A program made the translations under genes and the position numbers. A stretch of 64,000 nucleotides of DNA from positions 155,862-219,861 of the forward strand of contig NZ_FNRD01000009.1 in the NCBI RefSeq assembly GCF_900107635.1, in the 5' to 3' direction. The notes below the pieces were generated by a model that saw only the letters and a program-made list of their open reading frames with translations, was not told the DNA's origin and searched no databases. Each line of letters opens with the position of its first letter. The first letter of the stretch is position 1. The stretch is from Flavobacterium gillisiae (GTDB taxonomy: Bacteria; Bacteroidota; Bacteroidia; Flavobacteriales; Flavobacteriaceae). Positions 42,996-51,906 of this stretch are shown here, piece after piece.

Positions 42996-44623
42996 TATTT
43001 ACTTAATTGTATTAATTCGACAGAGCTCAAAACTCGGTCTGATATTTCATTCGCATACGAATCCCCTTCTTCATGGAAAATCATGATTTGTTGTAATCCG
43101 CCTTCTTGACTGAATAGCACTATTTCATAATAGAGCTTTTCGCTACTCTTAGAATTGACATTGAATCTTGAAAATGTTCCGTAGGATTTTAAACCCGTTA
43201 CACCTTCTTTAGTGTCAAAATCTTCTTGTTTCACAATCATATTTTGCGCACCTTGAGATTCCAAGGTCTGTAAGGTAACTTCCATCGATTTTTTCAAATC
43301 AATTTCCGCATCCTGTTTGTATTTAATGGTAGAAACCATCAAGTAAAAATTATCGATAAAACTACCATAGGCAAAAGATTGCATTTCTTTAACGAGCTGC
43401 AGACCGTTTTTAGGGAGTGATTTTGTTAAATCAATTCTTCTAAGCACTTTTGGAGTTTCGATAGTAACTCCGGGATTTCCGTAGGTACTTCTTATCCATT
43501 CAGCTTCTAGTAATTCTTTTGTAGGATGTCCAATAATAGTGTCTTTTACGTAGTCAAAACCTTTGGTAACAATAAAATAAGTGGTCGTTGCTAGCAATAA
43601 GAAAACAACCGAAGCCACTGCAATAAGTATGCGTCTGCTTCTCTTTTTCTTTAGTTGAATTTTAATCTGTTTTTGTTTTTGAGCTTCATTCAATAAAGTA
43701 TCTTCCTCAATTTCGATTTCTACTGGAATAGCACTGTCTAGAGTAAGGATTGCTTTTTGTATTTTATTTCTATCCTCGGTAATTTCGTACTCTACTGGCT
43801 TAGATTTGGCAAATTTCACTAAATCGGCTTGTTTTAAAACGCGCTCCAAGTTCTCTATTGTCTCTTGTGAAAGCGTCATTTTCTTTTTCAAAGAAGCTGC
43901 TCTAAGACCCAGAATCAACTCCGAAGTAGTACTTTCCATAGCCGGAATATCGATTGCCTCTTCAATATAATTACGGGCAATATCCGTCAATTCACTGTAG
44001 TAAGCTTTCACTTCTCCTTTTTGCCAAAGTTCCTTTTGTTCTAAGGTATTCAGTAAACTCGTTGCTTTTTCTATTGGTGTTTTGTAAACCTCTTCTTCAA
44101 TTTTTTTCTTTTGTTGTTTTTTAACAAACCAATACACTAATGCTCCTATTCCAAGAATTAGCGCTAGTATTAAAAGGTATTTCCACCAATCGCCCAGCGA
44201 ACTTTTTACAGGAACGATATCTTTGATGTCATACATCTTTTGTTTTAAAGTATCCACCTGGACATTAGCCACCTCAACAGAAATTGAATCCGTCATGTAT
44301 GGCTTGCTGTTGATCAGAATCTTTATACTCGGAATTGTGTATTTCCCAGAATCAAACTGTGTTAACCCATATTTTTTTATTAATTCATACCGATCCTTAT
44401 TTTTGATCGTGTCTATAGGATAAGACCGAATTACTTCGAGAGCTCCAATGTTTTTAAGTTTTGGAAAATCAACTTTAGACAACGTATCCACTGACGTTTT
44501 TACCGTTAATTTAAACTCAGCTCCAATTTTGTTCTTAGTTGTATCTATACTCGTTACCACTCGTTTTTGCTGAGCAAAAATAGCAGTGGAAAAAAGCAAT
44601 AATAGTAGGTAAACTTTATTCAT
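42995..44623 (-). CDS. Bat operon membrane protein of unknown function (BatD-like N-terminus)
   Basis: 542 residues. Signal peptide (MNKVYLLLLLFSTAIFAQ), a beta-rich periplasmic part (20-145), a membrane helix (about 149-166), a helical cytoplasmic part (170-325) with a YYSELTDIARNYIEEAIDIPAMESTTSELI segment like the tail of BatD/DUF4381 proteins, a second helix (about 328-348), and a second periplasmic part ending in a domain about pairs of VSTIKYKQDAEIDLKK. It sits between DUF58 and batA, overlapping batA by one base. I do not know a function; it is likely part of the same complex. Confidence 0.85.
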   Translation of the reverse strand: MNKVYLLLLLFSTAIFAQQKRVVTSIDTTKNKIGAEFKLTVKTSVDTLSKVDFPKLKNIGALEVIRSYPIDTIKNKDRYELIKKYGLTQFDSGKYTIPSIKILINSKPYMTDSISVEVANVQVDTLKQKMYDIKDIVPVKSSLGDWWKYLLILALILGIGALVYWFVKKQQKKKIEEEVYKTPIEKATSLLNTLEQKELWQKGEVKAYYSELTDIARNYIEEAIDIPAMESTTSELILGLRAASLKKKMTLSQETIENLERVLKQADLVKFAKSKPVEYEITEDRNKIQKAILTLDSAIPVEIEIEEDTLLNEAQKQKQIKIQLKKKRSRRILIAVASVVFLLLATTTYFIVTKGFDYVKDTIIGHPTKELLEAEWIRSTYGNPGVTIETPKVLRRIDLTKSLPKNGLQLVKEMQSFAYGSFIDNFYLMVSTIKYKQDAEIDLKKSMEVTLQTLESQGAQNMIVKQEDFDTKEGVTGLKSYGTFSRFNVNSKSSEKLYYEIVLFSQEGGLQQIMIFHEEGDSYANEISDRVLSSVELIQLSK

Positions 44624-44738
44624 TTTATATTTTCAGTTTGAGGCGAATTACATTTGATTAAAGCAATTGATTTTTGATTGAAGATTAACGATTTATGATG
44701 TTTTACACTTAGAATTAAAATTATTCAATCGTTAATCA

Positions 44739-45602
44739 TTACCTCGATTTAAAATAGCCTAATAATTTGGTCACATAACTTTCGTCAACTCTCGTGTTTA
44801 CCACTCCTGCACCTGACTTACTGAATGTTTCCTTGAAATAAACTAATTGGTCATTATAATATTTCTCATAGTTGAATCGAACCGTTTTCGAACTCGTGTC
44901 AACTAGCTGTGTTTCTCCTGTTTCAGCATCAATCATTGGTACCATTCCTATATTCGGCATTTTTTGTTCCCGAATATCATACACCCGAATTCCTGTGATG
45001 TCGTGTTTTTTAGATGCGATTTTCAACGTATGTTCATAATCTTCCGACAAGAAATCAGAGATAACAAATACAATCGCTTTCTTTTTCTGAGTGCTGGATA
45101 AAAACTTTAAGGCTTGAGCTATATCCGTTTTACGGCTTTTTGGTTCAAACTCGATCAATTCACGAATGATACGCAAAACGTGTGACCTCCCCTTCTTTGG
45201 TGGAATGTATAATTCAATTTGGTCTGAAAATAAAATCAATCCAATTTTATCATTATTCTGTGTTGCCGAAAAAGCCATAGTTGCGGCAATCTCCGTAACA
45301 ATATCTTTTTTGAATTGATTTTTAGAACCAAAACTTTCCGAACCTGAGATATCTACCATCAACATCATCGTCAACTCACGCTCTTCTTCAAAGACCTTTA
45401 CGTGAGCTTCATTGTAACGCGCTGTAACATTCCAATCAATATTACGAATATCATCTCCATATTGATATTGACGTACTTCGCTAAAAGTCATTCCGCGTCC
45501 CTTGAATGAGGTGTGGTATTCCCCTGAAAAGATATGATCGCTCAATCTTCGGGTTTTAATCTCTATTTTTCGTACTTTTTTTAAAAGCTCTTTTGTATCC
45601 AT
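44739..45602 (-). CDS. DUF58 domain protein
   Basis: 287 residues, soluble. The DUF58 core YQYGDDIRNIDWNVTARYNEAHVKVFEEERE is followed by a VWA-like part with DISGS. DUF58 proteins accompany MoxR ATPases and VWA proteins in many phyla. In the operon it follows moxR after a 90-base gap containing ACTGA-type repeats. Confidence 0.93.
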   Translation of the reverse strand: MDTKELLKKVRKIEIKTRRLSDHIFSGEYHTSFKGRGMTFSEVRQYQYGDDIRNIDWNVTARYNEAHVKVFEEERELTMMLMVDISGSESFGSKNQFKKDIVTEIAATMAFSATQNNDKIGLILFSDQIELYIPPKKGRSHVLRIIRELIEFEPKSRKTDIAQALKFLSSTQKKKAIVFVISDFLSEDYEHTLKIASKKHDITGIRVYDIREQKMPNIGMVPMIDAETGETQLVDTSSKTVRFNYEKYYNDQLVYFKETFSKSGAGVVNTRVDESYVTKLLGYFKSR

Positions 45603-45605
45603 GTT

Positions 45606-45690
45606 TTATAGTGTTCAGTATCAGTTATTGAGTGTTCAGTTATCTGCTGCGAGAGAAACTGCTCACTAAAAACTGCTCACTGTATACTGG
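45606..45690 (-). repeat. ACTGA-type repeat between moxR and DUF58
   Basis: In the sense of moxR: AGTGAGCAGTTTTTAGTGAG, then CAGATAACTGAACACTCAAT and AACTGATACTGAACAC. Irregular ACTGA/GAACACT words start two bases past the moxR stop. Confidence 0.5.
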
Positions 45691-45691
45691 T

Positions 45692-46696
45692 TTAAGGTAC
45701 TTCAACTTCATTTATAATTTTATTGATAATATCAACAGAGGTAATGTTTTCCGCTTCTGCTTCATAAGTAATACCAATTCTGTGACGCAATACATCATGA
45801 ACAACGGCACGAACATCTTCTGGGATTACATAACCACGTCGTTTTATAAAAGCATAACATTTGGCCGCATTAGCTAAGTTGATACTTCCACGTGGCGAAG
45901 CTCCAAAACTGATTAACGGTTTCAAGTCGGCTAGTTTATATTTCTCTGGGTAACGAGTAGCAAAAATAATATCAAGAATGTATTTCTCAATTTTTTCGTC
46001 CATATACACTTCACGAACCGCTTCCTGTGCACGTAGAATTTGTTCTACCGAAACAACTTGGTTTACTTTCTCGTAGCTTCCTTTTAGGTTTTGACGAACA
46101 ACCATACGCTCTTCATCCATTTTAGGATAGTCAATAACCGTTTTCAACATAAAACGATCGACTTGTGCTTCCGGAAGTTGGTAGGTTCCTTCTTGCTCAA
46201 TTGGGTTTTGAGTTGCCAAAACTAAGAACGGTCTGTCTAATTTAAAAGTAGTATCACCAATGGTCACTTGCTTTTCCTGCATCGCTTCTAATAATGCCGA
46301 TTGCACTTTAGCTGGCGCACGGTTAATCTCATCGGCCAAAACGAAATTAGCAAAAATAGGTCCTTTTTTTATCGAGAATTCATTTTGCTTAATGTTGTAT
46401 ATCATTGTTCCCACAACATCTGCTGGCAATAAATCTGGTGTAAATTGTATTCTACTGAATGATCCATGTACCGCTTGAGAAAGCGTATTAATAGCTAGCG
46501 TTTTTGCTAATCCTGGAACACCTTCCAGTAAAATATGTCCTTGTCCAAGAAGTCCGATTAATAATCTTTCAACCATGTGCTTTTGACCCACAATCACTTT
46601 ATTCATTTCCATTGTCAAGAGGTCGATAAATGCGCTCTCTCTTTCTATTTTTTCATTGATTGCTCTAATGTCTAAAGTCGATGTATTTTCTTCCAT
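45692..46696 (-). CDS. MoxR-family AAA+ ATPase
   Basis: 334 residues. Walker A is GVPGLAKT (59-66), Walker B is FVLADEINRAPAK, and sensor 1 is VLATQNPIEQEGTYQLPEAQVDRFML. MoxR ATPases act as chaperone-like motors with VWA partners; here BatA, BatB and DUF58 are encoded just downstream. First gene of the Bat operon; the 212-base gap upstream (46697-46908) to the divergent aldo/keto reductase holds its promoter but no exact TAnnTTTG box. Confidence 0.95.
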   Translation of the reverse strand: MEENTSTLDIRAINEKIERESAFIDLLTMEMNKVIVGQKHMVERLLIGLLGQGHILLEGVPGLAKTLAINTLSQAVHGSFSRIQFTPDLLPADVVGTMIYNIKQNEFSIKKGPIFANFVLADEINRAPAKVQSALLEAMQEKQVTIGDTTFKLDRPFLVLATQNPIEQEGTYQLPEAQVDRFMLKTVIDYPKMDEERMVVRQNLKGSYEKVNQVVSVEQILRAQEAVREVYMDEKIEKYILDIIFATRYPEKYKLADLKPLISFGASPRGSINLANAAKCYAFIKRRGYVIPEDVRAVVHDVLRHRIGITYEAEAENITSVDIINKIINEVEVP

Positions 46697-46908
46697 ATCG
46701 TTATATTTAAAACCTTGAATTTAATGCCTTATATTTGAGAGTGCAAATTGAATTATTTTTTAGAGGTAAGATGTTAAAAAATGGTTAAAACTTCGAACAA
46801 AGCCCTAATTTTAAGGACGAATTATGATACAATTTTTATATTTTTAAGAACTTTGAAAAATATACTTTGAAATAAGAAAAATACGAGTTTCAGTAAAAAA
46901 TAAAAACC

Positions 46909-47781
46909 ATGAGCAAAACGACATTATCACCTATAATTGCAGGTACTATGAATTGGGGAGTTTGGGACAAAAACCTAACTCCAAAGGAAATGGAAAGTAT
47001 GATCCATGTCTGTTTAGAAAATAAAATTACCACCTTTGACCATGCCGATATTTACGGTGGTTACACTACCGAATCCGACTTCGGAAAGGCATTTTCTTCG
47101 AGCAAAGTAGCGAGAGAAAAAATCCAGCTTATTTCCAAATGTGGGATCCAAATGCTGGCTGAAAACCGAGACAACAAAATCAAACATTACGACTACTCTA
47201 AGTCACACATTATGTGGTCAGTTGAACAATCGTTAAAGAATTTACAAACTGATTATTTAGATGTATTTTTGTTGCACAGACCTAGTCCGTTGATGCAAGC
47301 AGATGAAATTGCCGAAGCAGTAGAAAAACTAAAATCAGAGGGGAAAATAGTCGACTTTGGGCTTTCTAATTTTACTAGTTCTCAAACCGAATTGATTCGT
47401 CAAAAAACAGAAGTCAGCTACAATCAGGTACAGTTTTCGGCAACGAATTTTGAACCTATGCTTGACGGCAGTTTTGATTATATGCAACTAAATAAAATTC
47501 GCCCGATGTCTTGGAATCCATTAGGATTTGTTTTCAGGAAAGATATCCCGCAAACGCATCGACTAAAAAAAATATTGGCAACCTTGGTTTCAAAATACCA
47601 TTTGGGTGCTGACACAATTTTACTTGCTTGGGTTTTACAACATCCTGCCAAAGTGCTCCCTATTGCGGGAACAGTAAACGTTGCCAGAATACAATCGTTG
47701 ATGAAAGCGGTAGAATTAGATCTTGAAAAAGAAGATTGGTTTGCCATCTGGGCAGAAAGTATGGGCGAAGAAGTAGCTTAA
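46909..47781 (+). CDS. aldo/keto reductase
   Basis: NAD(P)H-dependent oxidoreductase, 290 residues, TIM barrel. Catalytic-type residues are seen in FDHADIYGGY (Asp, Tyr) and the KCG segment; DVFLLHRPSP carries the His. Resembles the YdhF-like group of E. coli. Substrate unknown. An SDR gene follows 75 bases downstream and is probably co-transcribed. Confidence 0.92.
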   Translation: MSKTTLSPIIAGTMNWGVWDKNLTPKEMESMIHVCLENKITTFDHADIYGGYTTESDFGKAFSSSKVAREKIQLISKCGIQMLAENRDNKIKHYDYSKSHIMWSVEQSLKNLQTDYLDVFLLHRPSPLMQADEIAEAVEKLKSEGKIVDFGLSNFTSSQTELIRQKTEVSYNQVQFSATNFEPMLDGSFDYMQLNKIRPMSWNPLGFVFRKDIPQTHRLKKILATLVSKYHLGADTILLAWVLQHPAKVLPIAGTVNVARIQSLMKAVELDLEKEDWFAIWAESMGEEVA

Positions 47782-47856
47782 ACTGCATACCTATTCCCCT
47801 CCTAAAACAATAAAAATGAAATACAACAATACTGATTTCGATAGCAATAATAAACC

Positions 47857-48609
47857 ATGAGTAAAACAGCCTTAATAACCGGTGCAACCAGCGGAATCGG
47901 TAAAGCGACCGCACAAATATTAGCAAAAAACAACTATAAAATAATCCTGTGTGGAAGACGCGAAGACCGAATGGCAGAACTCGAAAAGGAACTTTCAGAA
48001 CTGACAGCCGTACACACTTTACTATTTGATGTGCGTGATAAAAAAGCCGTGTCAGAAAGTATCGCTTCTCTACCTGAAGCCTTTTCTACTATAGACATTC
48101 TTATCAACAATGCAGGAAATGCACATGGATTAGACCCTATTCAAACTGGTGACTTAGACGATTGGGATGCGATGATCGACATCAACGTAAAAGGCTTGTT
48201 GTATGTTTCGAAAGCCATCATTCCTCAAATGATCGAAAGAAAATCAGGTCATATCATTAATATTGGCTCCACTGCCGCAAAAGAAGTGTATCCAAACGGA
48301 AATGTCTATTGTGCCACAAAACATGCGGTTGACGCCCTAAATCAAGGTATGCGAATGGATTTAAACCCCTTCGGAATACGAGTGGGCGCTATCCATCCCG
48401 GAATGGTGCAAACTGAATTTAGCGAAGTGCGCTTTAAGGGAGATACAGATAGAGCTGAAAAAGTATACCAAGGTTTCACACCCTTACAACCAGAAGACAT
48501 TGCTGATATTATTCATTTCGTGGTATCCCGACCTTATCATGTTAATATTGCCGATTTAGTGGTAATGAGTACTGCACAGGCTTCTTCGACGATTGTAAAA
48601 AAGAACTAA
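47857..48609 (+). CDS. short-chain dehydrogenase/reductase
   Basis: 250 residues, classical SDR: TGATSGIGKA (8-17), NNAG, and the active-site Tyr-x-x-x-Lys in VYCATKHAV. The pattern is close to YdfG-type 3-hydroxy acid (serine/allo-threonine) dehydrogenases, which would be consistent with amino-acid breakdown, but the substrate is not certain. Confidence 0.93.
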   Translation: MSKTALITGATSGIGKATAQILAKNNYKIILCGRREDRMAELEKELSELTAVHTLLFDVRDKKAVSESIASLPEAFSTIDILINNAGNAHGLDPIQTGDLDDWDAMIDINVKGLLYVSKAIIPQMIERKSGHIINIGSTAAKEVYPNGNVYCATKHAVDALNQGMRMDLNPFGIRVGAIHPGMVQTEFSEVRFKGDTDRAEKVYQGFTPLQPEDIADIIHFVVSRPYHVNIADLVVMSTAQASSTIVKKN

Positions 48610-48684
48610 AGCAACTCGTTTAAGGCAATTAAATTTTAGTTTTTAAATATTTTTATCCAACGGGTCAATAAATAATAAAACAGC

Positions 48685-49824
48685 ATGATCAATAAGCGCC
48701 TTTTAATTAAAAACCTGCTCGCTCAAAATGATGAGAGTAGCTTTTATGACAAAAAGCGCCAATTGAACTTGCATACTCGTGAAGGAAAAGCAAAGTTTTT
48801 AAAACACATTTGCGCTTTATCCAATTCCAACCCTGCCAATAATTCTTACATCGTGGTAGGAGTCGAAGATCAAGATAATGAAATCGTGGGGGTAGATTTT
48901 TTTGATGACAGTCATATTCAAAATTTAGTAAATGCCTATTTAGAAAACCCGCCAAAGATTCAATATGAAAATGTCCCTTTCCCAAACTTACCAAAAGACA
49001 AGGTGATTGGATTAGTGACGGTAAAACCAAAAAATAACATCTCGTATTTTAAAAAAGGGATTCATACTATTCTGGTCAATAGCGTCTTTATAAGGCATGG
49101 TAGCAACACGATGCCAACGGAAGAAAAAATTAAAAAGAATTTTCAAAACTCGGAAACCGTAATCGGGATTGAGAACAATGCCCGGAACAACATCAAATAT
49201 ACGTTGGACGGGGTTTTTGATTTTATGAATTTTCGTCATAAAGACATGGCTCCAAAATACAAAGTCTTCAAAGAGTTATTTGTAATATGCTGGGCTGGAA
49301 TTCCAAAAAAAGTACGTGACAAAACATTTTTGTCACGTGTCGACATCGAACTGATAAATGAGCAAATTAAATTGTTCTATTCTGCTCAAGATGTAGTGAC
49401 AATTACTTATGACGAAGATACTTTTACCATTATTGAATATCTTTCTTTGGGCCTAAATGACAAAACGAGTTATTATCCCTTAGAGAAACAAACCATCTAT
49501 TTTTATGAAAATGGCTATTACAAGATAGAAAATGAAATGCTTTTCCAACCTCCGGAATTCAGCCGAAAAATGCTTTTCCACATTTACAATTCTAATCTTG
49601 CTGTTTTAGCAAAACTAAAAAAAGGACTCACATTAACAGCAGGCGAACAAAAGGATCTGGGAAATGTACCCTCGACATTTATGATTTGTTACCTCAACGG
49701 ATTTGATGATGCTAAAGAAAAACTAGAGGAAGCTAAGCCTTTTTTAAAACCTTTTCCTCACATTTATTTATCATTTAAAGAAGCAATGCGAATTTTGAGA
49801 AAGATGAAATACGATGTGAAGTAA
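48685..49824 (+). CDS. AlbA_2 (Schlafen-type) ATP-binding/DNA-binding domain protein
   Basis: 379 residues. The N-terminal 150 match the AlbA_2 pattern: an ESSFYDKKRQLNLH start, LCALSNSNPANNSYIVVGVED, and a PKNNISYFKKG...VFIRHGSNTMPTEEKI end. AlbA_2 domains bind nucleic acid or ATP and occur in regulators and some defence proteins. The C-terminal 220 residues match nothing I know and lack helicase motifs. No toxin, nuclease or phage gene is adjacent, so a defence role is not supported. Confidence 0.8.
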   Translation: MINKRLLIKNLLAQNDESSFYDKKRQLNLHTREGKAKFLKHICALSNSNPANNSYIVVGVEDQDNEIVGVDFFDDSHIQNLVNAYLENPPKIQYENVPFPNLPKDKVIGLVTVKPKNNISYFKKGIHTILVNSVFIRHGSNTMPTEEKIKKNFQNSETVIGIENNARNNIKYTLDGVFDFMNFRHKDMAPKYKVFKELFVICWAGIPKKVRDKTFLSRVDIELINEQIKLFYSAQDVVTITYDEDTFTIIEYLSLGLNDKTSYYPLEKQTIYFYENGYYKIENEMLFQPPEFSRKMLFHIYNSNLAVLAKLKKGLTLTAGEQKDLGNVPSTFMICYLNGFDDAKEKLEEAKPFLKPFPHIYLSFKEAMRILRKMKYDVK

Positions 49825-50549
49825 AAATTAAGGCAGTATACAAAAACTAATATAGGGTATCGTATTTAGATACTAGCGTCCTAAATACAGTGGTGATTTA
49901 AAATCCTAGCCAATTTGAAAAAGCGAACTAGGGCTTGTAGGAAAACATCTGTAGTACTACTGATGCTTCTTTAAAAAAGATCTTCCTTCTATTGCGCCGT
50001 TTTAAAAATGACAGGCAGCCATAAAAAGATCATTAATAAAGCTGGCTACCATTCGAATAATTAAAAGCGATAAGACGATAAGTGTATTCATTGTAGAAAG
50101 TTTTTTTTGTAAAATTACTTCAAAACACCACAGTAAACAATCACTAAATTTAGTGATATTTATGTAGTCCAAAAATAGCGATTTTATTTCATAATCAACT
50201 CATTAAAAACAAATCTATCGTAAAACACAACTATTTCGCCCATGCAATTTAGCTATACTTTTAAGTTAGCACGCTTTCTCCGTTTTAATTTTTATCGTTT
50301 ACTATTGAGATACAATTTACTCTCGCTGAAGATGAAAACCGTTGCATCTGCTGCAAATTACAATAGCTCATTAAATACTTCAAACACAATCAACAATCTT
50401 TTACTTGTTATACTGTTTTCTGCTCCACTTTAATTTTAAGATAAAAAAATAATTAAAAATTCTCTCTTCCCAACTCTTTTCCTTAATTTTATGGATTAGA
50501 AAAAAAACACTCTTGCTGTTTTTTATAATCCCGATTGACCAAACACAAA
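49825..50549. other. 725-base gene-poor region with hairpins and an 18-bp palindrome
   Basis: No tRNA, no convincing gene. It contains several hairpins: GTATTTAG/CTAAATAC (about 49862-49888), CCTAG/CTAGG (49905-49931) and CATCTGTAGT/ACTACTGATG (49946-49965). A perfect 18-bp palindrome, ATCACTAAATTTAGTGAT, is at 50140-50157. A 29-codon minus-strand frame (50091-50002; MNTLIVLSLLIIRMVASFIN...) and a 63-codon plus-strand frame (50242-50433) are present but unsupported. The region could be a decayed gene, an RNA, or the regulatory area of a very small protein. Confidence 0.5.
50140..50157. promoter_or_regulatory. 18-bp perfect palindrome (operator-like)
   Basis: ATCACTAAA-TTTAGTGAT. It stands about 50 bases before the 29-codon minus-strand frame and about 390 bases before the metallophosphoesterase. 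The size and symmetry suit a dimeric regulator; none is encoded next to it. Confidence 0.4.
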
Positions 50550-51275
50550 ATGAGAACATTAGTTATAGGAGATATACACGGAGGCTTACGTGCACTGCAC
50601 CAAATCATGGAAAGAGCGAATGTAACTGCCGAAGATTCCTTGATTTTTTTAGGGGATTATGTGGATGGATGGAGCCAATCTCCACAAGTCCTCGATTACT
50701 TAATTGAATTGAATAGCACAAACAATTGCGTCTTTATCCGGGGAAATCACGATGAATTATTATTGCATTGGTTAAAAGACAGTAAAGACAACCTCATGTG
50801 GTACAAGCATGGTGGCGAAGCAACTGTACTTGCTTATGAAAAAGTAGATGCCGTTACAAAACAATTGCATGTTGACTTTTTACTTTCGTTAAAAGACTAC
50901 TATTTAGATGAGAAAAACCGCCTTTTTGTTCATGCCGGTTTTACGAACATGAATGGGGTTGCTTATGAATTCTTTCCAAAATTATTTTACTGGGATAGAA
51001 CCTTATGGGAAACTGCTCTGTCATTAGACCGAAGTATCAAACCCAATGACATGCTCTACCCGAAGCGATTGACTTTGTATGACGAAATCTACATAGGCCA
51101 TACGCCGGTGACTCGCATAGACAAAACTGAACCTGTACAAATGGCTTGTGTCTGGAATGTGGATACAGGAGCAGCTTTTAAAGGTCCTTTGACTATAATG
51201 GATGTAAATACAAAAGAATTCTGGCAAAGTGAGCCCTTGAACGCTTTGTATTTTGACGAAAAAGGGAGGAATTAA
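50550..51275 (+). CDS. metallophosphoesterase (Ser/Thr phosphatase-like)
   Basis: 241 residues of the PPP-type fold: GDIHGG (7-12), GDYVDGW, GNHDELL and a late HAGF block give the two-metal site. Relatives dephosphorylate proteins or cleave Ap4A; bacterial PrpA/ApaH-like specificity cannot be read here. The start at 50550 (MRTLVIGDIHG) is chosen over an upstream TTG because it puts the first metal motif at the usual distance. Confidence 0.92.
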   Translation: MRTLVIGDIHGGLRALHQIMERANVTAEDSLIFLGDYVDGWSQSPQVLDYLIELNSTNNCVFIRGNHDELLLHWLKDSKDNLMWYKHGGEATVLAYEKVDAVTKQLHVDFLLSLKDYYLDEKNRLFVHAGFTNMNGVAYEFFPKLFYWDRTLWETALSLDRSIKPNDMLYPKRLTLYDEIYIGHTPVTRIDKTEPVQMACVWNVDTGAAFKGPLTIMDVNTKEFWQSEPLNALYFDEKGRN

Positions 51276-51323
51276 AATTTAATAAACTAATTTTGTCCCA
51301 ATAGTTTAAAAATATTGACACAT

Positions 51324-51821
51324 ATGAAAAAAGTAATCACATTATTATTACTATCGTCCGTTTGGCTTACAAATGCACAAGCTTTTAAAGGAAATGGAGA
51401 TGTGAAAGGTCAAGTAGGTCTAAATCTACAAGACGGAGGAACAGGAATTTTCGTTTCTTCTGATTTTGGAATTGGCGAAAACATGTCCTTAGGACTTACT
51501 GCTAATTATTTATTGTCTGTTAGCGAAGACGAATTGGGAAATATTCCAGATTTTGGTCAACGGGTAGATTTAAAAGCACGATTTAATGCTAATTTAGGAA
51601 ATGTATTGAAAATGGAGCCAAACATGGATATTTATCCAGGCTTGGATTTAGGTTTGCATAACTTTGGTGCACATCTTGGTTTCCGTTATTTCTTTACCGA
51701 AGGTTTTGGATTATTTGGTGAAGCTGGAGTACCAATCGCTAAATATGACAAAAACGTAACTGGATTTGACCATTTGAACAATCAGTTTGTTTTCAATATT
51801 GGAGCATCTTTTAATTTGTAG
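51324..51821 (+). CDS. small secreted or outer-membrane protein, DUF6646-like
   Basis: 165 residues. The signal peptide MKKVITLLLLSSVWLTNAQA is followed by a beta-strand-rich mature part (FKGNGDVKGQVGLNLQDGGTGIFVSSDFGIGENMSLGL ... FVFNIGASFNL) ending in Leu after an aromatic, the look of an 8-strand barrel. I recall the family as DUF6646 in flavobacteria; function unknown. It follows the phosphoesterase by 48 bases and ends at a strong terminator. Confidence 0.78.
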   Translation: MKKVITLLLLSSVWLTNAQAFKGNGDVKGQVGLNLQDGGTGIFVSSDFGIGENMSLGLTANYLLSVSEDELGNIPDFGQRVDLKARFNANLGNVLKMEPNMDIYPGLDLGLHNFGAHLGFRYFFTEGFGLFGEAGVPIAKYDKNVTGFDHLNNQFVFNIGASFNL

Positions 51822-51849
51822 AACAATACAAGTACTACATTTTTAAAAT

Positions 51850-51888
51850 AAAAAAAGGCAATTTGAAAATTTCAAATTGCCTTTTTTA
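51850..51888. terminator. intrinsic terminator, bidirectional
   Basis: AAAAAAGGCAATTTGAAA / TTTCAAATTGCCTTTTTT: an 18-bp stem with a 2-base loop region, between converging genes. Confidence 0.88.
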
Positions 51889-51906
51889 GTTTATGTATTT
51901 TGGGTA

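Noticed and set aside
48685..49824. AlbA_2 protein as part of a phage-defence island
   Set aside because: No nuclease, toxin, restriction or recombinase gene is nearby; the flanks are ordinary metabolic genes.
50242..50433. 63-codon frame on the plus strand in the gene-poor region
   Set aside because: No promoter box, no recognisable domain, and composition like the surrounding noncoding DNA.
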